Shown: in pieces, positions 19,286 through 30,600 of the stretch | Position numbering within the stretch: the first letter of the stretch is position 1 | Layout: each line of letters begins with the position of its first letter | The notes under the pieces: generated by a model | Databases searched by the model: none | Told to the model about the DNA's origin: nothing | Seen by the model: the letters and a program-made list of their open reading frames with translations, nothing else | Program-made: the position numbers and the translations under genes | From: Salinisphaera sp. G21_0 | Lineage (GTDB): Bacteria; Pseudomonadota; Gammaproteobacteria; Pseudomonadales; Endozoicomonadaceae | Assembly (NCBI RefSeq): GCF_017744115.1 | Contig: NZ_JAGHQW010000009.1 | Span: forward strand, 1 to 64,000 | DNA length: 64,000 nt | Reading direction: 5' to 3'

Positions 19286-20683
19286 ATGTCACCCGGTATC
19301 AAGGCTACGTCTCTGAAAAGGTTTATCCTTACAGTGTCATGGTTAACGGTAGTGCCTTTGTATTCTCAGGCTGCTGATTTGCTTGATGTTTATAAACAGG
19401 CGCTTGATCATGACCCGGTGTATCGGGCAGGGATGTTTGAGCACGAAGCTTCCAAAGAAATATACACGCAGGCTCGTGCGGTTTTATTACCAAGCCTCCA
19501 GTTTGAGTACAGCAAAACAAAATCAAAACAGGATATTGTCAGTTCAGACAATACGGTTTATGCAAAAGGCAGTACTTCGTTTCCCACCGATGAGCAAAAC
19601 CTTTCACTGACCCAATCTATCTACAGCTACAGCAATTGGGCCTACTTCAAACAGGCAAAGGCCGAAGTGAGGAAGGTTGCTGCGGACCTGGAGAATGTGC
19701 GCCAGGATCTGGTGATGAGAGTAGCAGCTGCTTATTTTACGGTATTGCGAGAAAGCGACAGTTATCAGGCAATTGACGCTGAAGTAAAGGCGCTTGAGAA
19801 ACATTTCCAGCTGGTGGATCGGGAATTTGCCAATGGTCTTGCTAATAGCACCGACTTACTGGATGCCGAAGCACGTTACATGCAGGCTCAGGCCGGTCAG
19901 ATTGAAATAGCGAACAATCTCCATGATGCGCTCCAGGGCTTAAAGGAGATTTCTGGCAAGTTGCCAGATAACTTGAATGCTCTTGGCCAGAATCTGGCTT
20001 TGCAACGCCCTGACCCTTCTACGATGAAAAGCTGGGTGGATAATGCTCAGGCAAACAACCCGGCGGTTTTGTCCAGACAGAGTGCTGTCGACGTAGCCTG
20101 GCAGGAAGTGCGCCGCCAGAAAGGCGGTCATTATCCAACTTTTGATCTTGTGGTCACCCAGAGCGCCAGGGAAACCGGCGGCTCACTGTTTGGTGGCGGA
20201 AGTGAAGTGGATTCCCGGGATGTCCTCTTTCAAATGACCTTGCCAATTTATTCTGGTGGTGCGGTTTCATCAAAAGTGCGTGAGTCCATTAATCGTCATT
20301 ACAAGGCTCAGGATGAATTAGAGCTGGCACTTCGTCAGGTGGCCCGAGAAGCTCAGGCAGCCTATACGGGGATTGTCAGTTCCATCAGTAAGGTCAATGC
20401 ATTACAAAAATCCGTGGAAACCTATGAGAAAGCGGCAGAGGGTAAACGCACGGCATTTGAATCTGGCGTGATCTCCAGTGGCAGTGTGCTGGATAGTGAA
20501 CGGTTGTTGTTTATTGCCAGAAGTGACTTCTCTGCTGCCCGTTATGATTATCTTATGAATCATCTGCGCCTCAAACGAGCGGCGGGTAGCCTCTCTGAAG
20601 CGGATATTGTGGGTATAAACCGGTTGTTGAATGGTGTCAGTTTATCAACGGATACAAATGCGTTATTGGCCTTTGGTGGCTGA
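19286..20683 (+). CDS. TolC-family outer-membrane channel protein (465 aa)
   Basis: This is an outer-membrane efflux/secretion channel that would trimerise into a beta-barrel plus a periplasmic helical tunnel. A signal peptide (LKRFILTVSWLTVVPLYSQA) precedes ADLLDVYKQALDHDP, the classic N-terminus of mature TolC. The two repeated coiled-coil halves and the late motif AAEGKRTAFESGVISSGSVLDSERLLF are family features. I chose the ATG at 19286, 11 bases after AAGGAGG. A GTG at 19280 is closer to that site, and a longer GTG start at 19244 is less likely. It is followed 31 bp later by sapC and then the giant gene. Two adaptor proteins and the M50-HlyD fusion across the divergent promoter are its likely partners. 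Confidence 0.92.
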   Translation: MSPGIKATSLKRFILTVSWLTVVPLYSQAADLLDVYKQALDHDPVYRAGMFEHEASKEIYTQARAVLLPSLQFEYSKTKSKQDIVSSDNTVYAKGSTSFPTDEQNLSLTQSIYSYSNWAYFKQAKAEVRKVAADLENVRQDLVMRVAAAYFTVLRESDSYQAIDAEVKALEKHFQLVDREFANGLANSTDLLDAEARYMQAQAGQIEIANNLHDALQGLKEISGKLPDNLNALGQNLALQRPDPSTMKSWVDNAQANNPAVLSRQSAVDVAWQEVRRQKGGHYPTFDLVVTQSARETGGSLFGGGSEVDSRDVLFQMTLPIYSGGAVSSKVRESINRHYKAQDELELALRQVAREAQAAYTGIVSSISKVNALQKSVETYEKAAEGKRTAFESGVISSGSVLDSERLLFIARSDFSAARYDYLMNHLRLKRAAGSLSEADIVGINRLLNGVSLSTDTNALLAFGG

Positions 20684-20714
20684 ATTCTAATGTAAGGGAA
20701 TGAGGTAATAATAA

Positions 20715-21494
20715 ATGAGTGTGCAACTGTTGATTTATGGACAGGTAGAAGCCGTCAATAAAAAACGTCATTCTGACTGGTCTATCAAGGCTGAAAACAA
20801 TTATGCCTTTGCCAAAGAGGTTAACTCAGTACCTTTAATGGCAGTAGAGTTTCCAAAAGCGTCTCAGGACTACGCGATTGTCTTTGCTGGCAAAGACGAC
20901 GGTGTGGTTCCAGTAGTTGTGATGGGCGTTCGTGAAGGTGAAAACGCCTATGTTGATGAAGAGGGGCAATGGCAAGCACCCTATGTGCCTGCGTTTATTC
21001 GTCGCTATCCGTTTGTTTTTGCGACCTCTGATGATGGAAAAACGCTGACGTTGTGTCTGGATGAAGCTTATGCCGGTTGTAATCAGGACGGTCGAGGAGA
21101 GCGCCTGTTTGATGCAGAAGGTGAACAAACCCAGTACCTTGAGAAAGTTTTGAGCTTTCTGCAGGACTATCAGACTCAGTATCAACGTACCCAGTTGTTT
21201 TGCAAAAAATTGAACGAGCTGGGTCTGTTGGAAGAAATGGGGGCGAAATTCACCCTGCCAGGCCAGGAAGAGCGGACCCTGACCGGATTTAAAACCATTA
21301 ATCGTGAAAAGCTGAAAGGTATTCCTGCTGAAGAACTGTCAGCCCTGATGGCCAATGATGGCCTGGAGTTGATTTACCTGCACCTTCAGTCACTGAATAA
21401 CCTGAATAAAGTCATTGAGCGACTGCCAAAGCAGGTTATCTCATCCTCTGAGATAGCCGATACTGAAAGCGCAGAAGCAGCAGGTATTCACTAA
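20715..21494 (+). CDS. SapC-family protein (259 aa)
   Basis: It resembles SapC, a family first named from the Campylobacter S-layer secretion locus and found next to large repetitive surface proteins in many gammaproteobacteria. Recognisable segments are SVPLMAVEFPKASQDYAIVF and PAFIRRYPFVFA. The tail has an acidic C-terminus after LLIYGQ-type N-terminal strands. It lacks a signal peptide and is probably cytoplasmic, so it may act as a chaperone or regulator for the neighbouring LEPR-XLL protein. The biochemical role of the family is not established. GAGGT nine bases before the ATG supports the start. It lies between tolC and the giant gene, 178 bp upstream of the latter. Confidence 0.87.
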   Translation: MSVQLLIYGQVEAVNKKRHSDWSIKAENNYAFAKEVNSVPLMAVEFPKASQDYAIVFAGKDDGVVPVVVMGVREGENAYVDEEGQWQAPYVPAFIRRYPFVFATSDDGKTLTLCLDEAYAGCNQDGRGERLFDAEGEQTQYLEKVLSFLQDYQTQYQRTQLFCKKLNELGLLEEMGAKFTLPGQEERTLTGFKTINREKLKGIPAEELSALMANDGLELIYLHLQSLNNLNKVIERLPKQVISSSEIADTESAEAAGIH

Positions 21495-21672
21495 GGCTAA
21501 TGTGGCTTTAGTGTTGATGTTGATAGGGCTCTATTAATAGCACGGCTTATGTCGTGCGTTTTGCTGTAAGGGTGTTGTTGATGTCTTTAATCGAAAAAGG
21601 TCTCCAGTCTTTGACCTGACCACCTGAGACTGGAAACCATTGGATTCAGAACAATAACAAGCGGACCGGCTA
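21495..21672 (+). promoter_or_regulatory. Leader region of the giant gene with a weak hairpin
   Basis: A small stem GCACG (21540-21544) with CGTGC (21553-21557), followed by GTTTT, could attenuate transcription between sapC and the giant gene. No clear promoter or strong Shine-Dalgarno was found here. The hairpin is short, so the assignment is tentative. Confidence 0.25.
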
Positions 21673-24600
21673 ATGGATAAGCAAACCCATAACAGCAAAT
21701 CATACCCGTCAGATATTGCTGCATCGGCTCGTAAGGGCTTATTTCCTAAATTAAACCGGTTGTTTGAGAAAATGTTCCGGCAGGAACGGCAGCAGGAGCG
21801 TCGTAAAAGGCTGGAAGACTTCTTCACTCTAGAGCAGTTGGAGCCCCGACTGCTGCTTTCAGCCGACCCCATTGCTGCACTGCAGGATAACGCACTCCAA
21901 TTAGAGCAGGATGCCAAGGTTACACTTCAGGTCGTTATTAATGAAACTGATCAGCAACAATATCTTCGTTTGGTCGACGAAAATAAAACAGTGTTGGGTC
22001 AGAAGAAAATCAGTGATATTGCGGCGGGGAGCACTATTACTGTGACGGGGTCAGAAGGTGCGGACAGTTTAACAATTGATCAATCGTTCCTTGATCTGGG
22101 TGAGCAGTCTTTTGTGCTTCAGTTTGATGGGCGGGGCGGTAATGATACTGTCGCTGCAGGTGATGATGTCACAGACAGTGCCTGGCAGATTAACGGCGAA
22201 AATGAAGGCTCCATGGGCGCTAATGGCATTGTGGAGTTTCTGGATGTCGAAGCGCTTCAGACAAATCAGAAAAATCAGGCCGATGAATCCAGACACGTAC
22301 TGGCCGCCATTAATGATGATTATCACTGGCTGATTGATAAAGACGAAGATGGTAAAGGTGTTCTGTCGACCCTTGAAGGTGTTGAAGGCAGCATTACACA
22401 GACACCGTCGAATACAAAGATCACCTTTTCCGGTTTTGATATTCTGGGTGGCAGTGGTTCAGATTATCTGGATTACAGTCAGAGAGAGACCGGTGTGGAC
22501 GTTAACCTGGATCTGGAAACAGCCGCTGGTTTTGATGGCATTACCGGGTTTAATACCGTTATTGGCTCCAAAGCCAGCGATACGCTGACAGGCGATGGCA
22601 ACGACAACCTGTTCATTGTCGGTGCTGGCGATAAGGTCGAGGGTAATGGTGGTTTTGATACGGTGCTCTTTGATCAGGTTGATGGTGACCTGAAGCTTAA
22701 TGCATCCACAGAGGGGGGGGCGGGAGATGCAGTCAACGTTTTTGAATACGAAACAGGAACCTGGGCGAATGATGGCAGTGACTGGTCGTTTACATCCAGT
22801 GGCAAGCTGGAAGCAAAGGATGTAGATCTGCTGGCGGCGAGAGGTGATGACAGTAATAACCGCTTTGATTTTTCCGCTGCGACGGTTGAGGTTTATCTCG
22901 ATGGTGGCAGTGGTGATGATACGCTGATTGGTGGCAGCAAAAATGACCTGTTGATCGGTGGAGCAGGTGCTGATCAGATTACAGGTGGTGATGGTTACGA
23001 TCAGCTGATTGAAGTCCGGGCTGCTGACTTCAAGCTGGAAAATAACACGCTGACGATTGGTAATGACGGTTTAGATACTCTGGAGGGTATTGAATCCGTT
23101 TACCTTAAAGCGATCTCCAAAGCGGGAGATGTTTCAGGTTATAGACTGGATGCAAGGAATGCGAAGCACGAAGCAGACCTTGACCCTGCCCATGCAGATT
23201 ATGATGCAGCCGCACATCGAGAGTACGACATTACCCTGGTCGGTACCGAGCTGGATGATGAACTTTATGCATCCTCCTATGGCGATACTCTGAGCGGCCT
23301 TGGCGGTGCAGATACCATCACCGGTGGTTCTGGTCAGGATACCCTCGAAGAAGATTTTGCCGGACGAGCTTCGATATCAGATGCATCCGGGAGTTATGAG
23401 CTTGATCTGGCTCAGGGGGCCTCTGAGGTTTGGGTATTTGATATTCCTACCGGCAAAACCAGTACCGGTTTTACGTTATCTATTTCAACATCTGATGGTA
23501 CTTTTAACACTGACACCATTGCCTGGGATGCAGACGGTTGGGATATTGTTCGATCTATTGAAAAGGCACTGAACATACCGTTTGGCCAGATTGCTGTCAG
23601 TAAGACCGTTGATGGCAAGTGGCAGCTTGAATTCACCGGTTTGTATGCGGGAACGGGAATAGCCTCGGCAATCTCTGACAGTGAAAGTGCCAATATCGTT
23701 TCGATTACAACGAACGGTAATAAATCGGTTGATACCCTGAATAGCTTTGACAGTAATGACACATTGAAACTGTCAGGGAGTGAATTAGTAGACCATGTCA
23801 ATCTATCTGCTTTTTCAGGAAAGTCAGAAATCACCACGTTTGGTGGCAATGATATCATTACCGGCACCCAGGGCATAAACATCATCAATGCCGGTAAAGG
23901 CAATGACTCTATTTTTGTTACCTCAATCAGCGCCGACTCCATTGATGGTGGCGAAGGTTACGACACCATTGTCGCTGATGTGAGTAATGTGGCTGATGCG
24001 GCCAGTGGCTATACCCTTGATCTTGACAATAGTCAGTTAATGCTGGGGGCAACGATTCTTTCGCATCAGGGCTTTGAATCGTCGGCGCTGATTGGTGGTG
24101 CTGGAAATGATATGCTGGATGCAGATGGCTTTCATGGAGTATCGGCCAGTACCAGCCTTGACAGTATTGCCGGATGGAATGCGCTTTCTGAACATACTCT
24201 GAGGCTGACTCTGGAAGATGGCAGCACAATTCTTGATATCGATGTCAGCTCCTCTTCAACCTTGCAAGAACTCATTGATCTCATCAATGCAGCAGACGAC
24301 AGAGGTAGTGATAATCCCTTAATCAGTTTTGATCAGGCTTCTGCAGAACTGACATTTAATGGGCTGTCAACGCTGGGTGTGGCTGGTACTGACAACAGTA
24401 TCCTTACGGTTTTAGGCTTTACTTCTGGCACTTCTGGTACGGTTATTAAAGGTGTGAGTTTAAGCCTGCTGGCATCTCTTCAACTGACCAGTCAGAAAGG
24501 GAATGGAGGTCAGGATAAATATACCGGCTCTAAGGGGACGGATTTCTTTATCATTGATTCCATAGACCTTGAAGTGGATGGGAAAGATGGCCGGGATATT

Positions 24601-27600
24601 CTGTCTGCTGAAACGACCAGCTTATATACAACACTGGTTATAAAAGACGATAAACTGACCTGGTCAGGTCAGGATGTTGACCCAACCGATTCCACTCAAA
24701 CCATCGATGTTTCATCCTCCGTTACCATCGGTAATCTGGAAGCTGCTGAACTGCTTGCTATAGACGGAGCAGAGTTGCTGGATGGAAGCAGTGCCACACT
24801 GGATCTGGTTCTGGATGCTGCCACTTCAACGGCTACCTTGAAAGGCAGCTCTGGTGATAATGAAATTCGTCTCAGTGTGGATGGCCGGTCTGATGTAAAC
24901 ACTGACAAAGTCACCGTTGAACTTAATGATAATACCAATACGAATGAGGTTGTCTTTTACGGCAGCAGTGCTGACTTTACGGTCAGTGATTTTGGCTGGG
25001 CAACCATTACCGGTGGCAACTACGTTGCGGTTAAAGAGAGCAGCGATGATCTCACCATTAATAGTGATCTGATCTGGACGGGAGGGGATCTTAAATTCCG
25101 TGCATTGAATGGCAAGATTACTGTTAATGGCAGCATTCAAACTGATAACAGTAGTTCGACAGATCGTGCCGGTAATATTACCTTTGCTGCCCGCATTGTT
25201 GAGATAAACAACAATGTCACAGCGGTTGGCCAAAACACGGCAAGCAGCGGTGATATCACCATTGAAGCCATTGATGGGCGTAACCTGATATACGGTAGCC
25301 TAGAACAGGGTGCTGCATCGATATTGGCGGCACTGCCCGTGTACTATAACGTCGATCTGCAATCGGCCACGGTAACCATCGGTGATGTGACGATTCAGGG
25401 TAAAGATATCAATATTCTTGCCCGCGCGGAGTCGAACCCTGACAGGGATATGAATAACGATGATGGGGTTTTTGGTGAAAATATTCCCATCATTGATGAT
25501 CTGGCAAACGAAGTTGAAGATTTCAAACTGATTGCTGGTGTCAGTCGCTCCGATGTGACCAGCAAAATTACCATCTCCAGTGGCACCACCCTCAAGGGTG
25601 ATAACATCACCATCCATGCCAACTCCATCGCCAGAGTCAATGCTTCACCCATTTCCATAGGTCTTGCGGTGGCTGTCGGGGTGCTGGATACCGACGCCGT
25701 GATCGATATTCAGGGAACACTGGACGCTGAAGGTAATATCAGTATTACTGGTCAGGCAGATAATTACCTGAATATTGACGCTGAGCCATTGTTTGGCCTG
25801 AAGGGCTTTGCCGGCAGTGTTGCTGTGGGTGTGCTGAATTCAAACTCCCAGGTGATAGTGAACAGCGGCAGTAGCATTACCGCAGGTGGAAACCTGACAG
25901 TTAAGGCGGCAACGGTGGATTACAGCCTGGTGTCTGCTGCCAGTGAGGCGGGTAATTCAGGCAAGGCCGCAGCCAGTGTCGCGGTCCAGGTTGAAAGTGG
26001 TCATACCGAAGCTGTGCTTGCCGGTGATGTTCTGGTTAATGGGGATGTGATTGTAGAAGCGGCCCAGCAACAGGCGGAGCTGAATCCGACCAGTTCTGAA
26101 GCCATTGTTGATCGAGTGCCCAGTGTTCTTGATAAGTATGAAGATGCCGCGAAACAGAAGGTTGCCTTTAATAAAAAAGTACCCTTAGGCAAGTGGCTAC
26201 AGAAAAAGGTTAAGCCCAGCGATCGTCTCAAGCCGACAAAAGCCACCGTCGGTATTGCTTTTGTGTATGCAGAAGACAGTAACCAGGTGCATGCTTATCT
26301 TGGTCAGGACAGTGCTGACAGTGATATTAATGCAGGCGGCAGCCTTGACTTACTGGCAACCGCCGAGAGTCGTCTGTTAACTGCAACATCTTCTACGTCC
26401 AGTACACCATCTCAATTAAGTCAGGTAGAAGGTACGGCAGGAACTGATACCAGCAGTGGCGAGTTTAAGCAGGTTCCGTTTGGTGCTGCTGTCTCGGTTA
26501 CCATTGCGTCATTGGATAACAATGCTCAGGCACAGGTTCGGGGCAATACTGAGCTTGATGCACTGGGTGCCATTAATGTTAATGCAACGGCTCAAAACTT
26601 AACCGGCCTGATTGCGCCGGATACCACTATAAAATACGTAAAACCCAAGTTGGTTGATAAGTCTGAAATCGGTGGAAACTATAAGATTAATAATGGTGAT
26701 CTGATTCGATTCGATGACTCAAAGTATCAATGGGGTAACACCGGAACCCCGCCAGAGATTGGTTATTTTGGTGCTGTATACAAATTTAAAGGTCTTAATG
26801 GTAGCTCCCTCACTCTGGCTACAGAGAATTTCAGTGATGGAACCCGCTGGGAATTGTTAGGGAATCAATATAGCAGTCTTCCCTATCAATTCTTTGGCGG
26901 TGATTCTGACTTGTATTTGCTGGATAACGATATCAAATCAGAAGCCGCCGGAGCGAAAACGTCTCTTGCACTGAATTTCTCATATCTGGATTCAAAACAA
27001 ACAGCGAATGCCCTGGTTAAAGGGCTGGTGAAGATTAACCAGAAAGCTGACTTTATCAGTGCTTTTGATTCATTCAGTGATGCACCCGATGCTTCTGCTT
27101 CACGTAATCTCTCTATTACCTCAAATACCAATAATCAATCAGTAGACTGGGTGGGTAATAAAACTGCTACAACGTCGTCTATTGAAAAAATCAATAATCT
27201 CTACAAACTGCTTGGCGCTTCAGAGAGTGGTAACGGTGTCGGTGCCAGTGTCTTCCTGAATAATATCACCAATACCAGCACGGCTATGATAGAGACGGGT
27301 GCTGACATTTATGCAGATAAGGTCTCCGTTAAGGCGGATAGCGATGTTTTTGCCGTGAATCTCGGGTACGCCGGCGGTTCAGGTACAGCCAGCCTGGGAA
27401 TTGCTGGCCTCTATATGCAGAACACCATTGATAGCACAACCATTGCCCTGATTCAGTCTGGAGTCACTTTGGTTGCTGGCGCAGATGATGGGGATGTCAG
27501 CGTTGAACGGCTGTCGGTTGTTGCTGATAACCGGGTTGATCTGATTGTTGCAGCAGGCGCGATGGGCAGTGCAGGCAAGCTGGGTGTGGGTGCGTCAGCG

Positions 27601-30600
27601 GCGGTCAGTGATATCACCAAAGTAACTAAGGCTTTGGTGGGTTCTGAAGACAATATGACCGAAGCGGGCTCAGTGGTCGTTAATGGTGACGCGCGTATTG
27701 CAGCGGACAGCGGAGGCCTGATTATTGGTACAGCGCTCAGTGCTTCCTGGGCAACCGGTAAGGTGACACCATCAGGTGGAGAAACGCCTAAGACAGAAAA
27801 CACACCTTATGGTATCAGCGCAGCAGGTGCGTTCATTTTTAACACGATAAATAGCACTACTGTTGCCGGTATTCTGAATCTCTCCAGTTTCAATGCACAG
27901 AATCTTTCCCTGAAAGCCACGGAAAGCAGCGGTGTGTTTGCCTTCCCAATTACCTATGCCAGCGCCAGCGCTAACAAGGTTGCCCTGGCTGCTGCTGGCA
28001 TTGGCTTAATGAACGATGCGACATTTACTGTGAGCTCCGGTATTACCAATGTTGGATCGGTGAATCTGACAACGCTGGATGTGCTGGCGAAAAACGACAG
28101 TATTGTGATTACCAGTTCAGTGGCTGCTTCCATCGCCGGTATTGCTGAGTCTTCAGTGGAAAGCAACTCCAGCAGTATAGCCCTGACAGGAAACGTGTCG
28201 GTCAACAATGTGACGGCGGATATCGATGCCTATCTTATTGATGTCGATGATCTAACGGTCACCGGTAAAAACGGTAGCGATGTTGCTGTCAGTATAGAGG
28301 CAAAAGATGAATCAGAGGTTTATGCCGTTGCCCTGGGTGTCGCCTATGCCGGTAACGGTGCTGTCAGTGCGACGATTGCTGAAAATAACATTAATAGCGA
28401 CATAGATGCCCTGATCAGCGGTACCGACCTAACCGTTGAAACCGGAAAGATTAAGCATCAGGCAAAAAGTGAGGCAGATATGGTATCTGTCGCACTGGGT
28501 GCATCGTTTGCAGAAGACTCCAAACCGGACTTTGACACCAAAGTAGGGATTGCCGTTGGTGCGGCCATCAGCAATAACATGGTGCGCATGAACACACGTG
28601 CCCGCGTTATGAGCGACAGTGTGATTACACTGCCTGCCAGGCACCTTGATGACGCTCGTCTGGACATTGTCGCTGATAATGAAACCGATATTACTGCCGT
28701 TGTGGTTGGTGCCGCTATTGGGTCTCAAACCGGTGCGGATACAACCGTCACGTTAACCGGCTCCGGTGCTGAGGCGAACAACAAAGTCTATGGCGACACC
28801 GAAGCGCTGGTTGATGGTTCAATCATTAAACAGGCTACTTCCAATCAGGGCGCTTCAGACGAAGCGATCGGTGTGTTTCTGGATGCGGATGTCGATGGTT
28901 CGGTGACGGGTGTGGTTGTCGCTGCTAACCTGGCTTATGGCAGTGCCACGACAGGTGCTGGTGTAGTGGGAGGTATTGGCGTCAGCCTTGCTGAGAACAC
29001 CATTGGTGGTGATCCGGACAATGGCGACAATGCCAACAGTTTACGAGCAGTCATTAATAACTCGGATATAGACATCACTGGTGAAGTCAGTACGAACGCA
29101 GAAAGCACTCAGAATATTTCATCGGTGATTACCGCTGCTTCTGTGGCTGTCGCCAAATCGGAGTCTGGTATTGGGGCTGGGCTTAGTGGTGTAGGTGCTG
29201 ATGCCAAAAACACGGTGAAGGTTGATATTGACTCGGGTGTTAAGGCCAGCACAGATGGGCATACACTCCTGGCTGATAAACTCACCATTGACGCTAAAGA
29301 CGACTCAGACATTTTAAGTACCGTTGTCGGTGCAACCATTGCCGGTGCCTATTCCGGAACATCCAGTACTGGCACATTGAGCATTGGTGTCTCTCTTGCA
29401 AAAAATGAGGTGAATACCAATACCAAAGCGATTATCGATAACGTTGATGTAGGTTCCTCAAGTCGTAAAACTGGTTCTGTTTCATTGAGTGCGTCATCCA
29501 ACGCTGAGATCACTGCCACTTCAGTGTCGGCCTCACTGTCAGCCAGTTACTCCTCTGCATCGGGCAGCTCTGCGGCATTAAGTGGTGGTGGTGCTTCCTC
29601 AAATAATACGATTCTTGGGAATACGTCCGCTGTTGTCCGTAGCAGCGACCTCAAGAGCAATGCTGATCTTTCCGTTATTGCTGCCAATACATCAACCATT
29701 GATGCTTCAGTTGTGGCGGCTTCCGTTGCCGCTGCTGCAGATACCAGTAGTGGAAGTCTGGGTGTTTCCATCGGAGCCGCAGTCACCAGTAACCAGATTG
29801 GTGCTGAAAATGATCCTCTGGGAGTGAAGGCGTATCTGGAAAACTCGCAAGTGGATACCGCTGGTAATCTGACCTTTTCTGCGACCGGTGATATGACCAT
29901 TAAAGCAGATGCCGGCGCGGGTTCTGGTGCTGTAGCAGGCAGCACTGGAGGCGCAGGTCTTTCTGCCAGTGGTGCGGGGGCAAAAGCCAGCAACAGTGGT
30001 TACGCGGATGTACTGGCTTACATTGATAATACGACAGCGACTGACGGCCATTCGATTTTTGCCGGGGCGGTCAGCATTACCGCGAAGGATGACAGCGAAA
30101 TAACCAGCAAAGCGGTAGGTGCATCTCTTGGTGTCAGCTATGCGCCATCCAGTGCAACCGGTGCGGTCAGTATTGGTGTATCACTGGCGGAAAATGACCT
30201 GGATATCAATACAGCTGCCCGTATTGCCGGTGTCAGTGGCGGTTCTGCAGAACGTAAGCTTGGCAGTATTACCTTGTCAGCAGACTCAACAGCGACTATT
30301 GATTCTACCTCTGTCGCTGCATCTCTGGCAGGGACCTATGGTTCATCTGGATCGTTGTCCCTGAGTGGGGGAGGTGCATCATCCAATAACACCATTAACG
30401 GTGCTACCGAAGCCACTATAAATGGCAGTAACCTGTTCAGTAACTCAGATGTATCGGTGACTGCATCCAACACATCGACCATCAATGCAACAGTGGTTGC
30501 TGAATCCATAGCGGCATCAGGAAGCAGTGGTAGCAGCAGTGCAGCTGTGTCCATCGGTGCAGCGCTGACCAGTAATGCGATTGGCAACAGTCAAAGTGAC

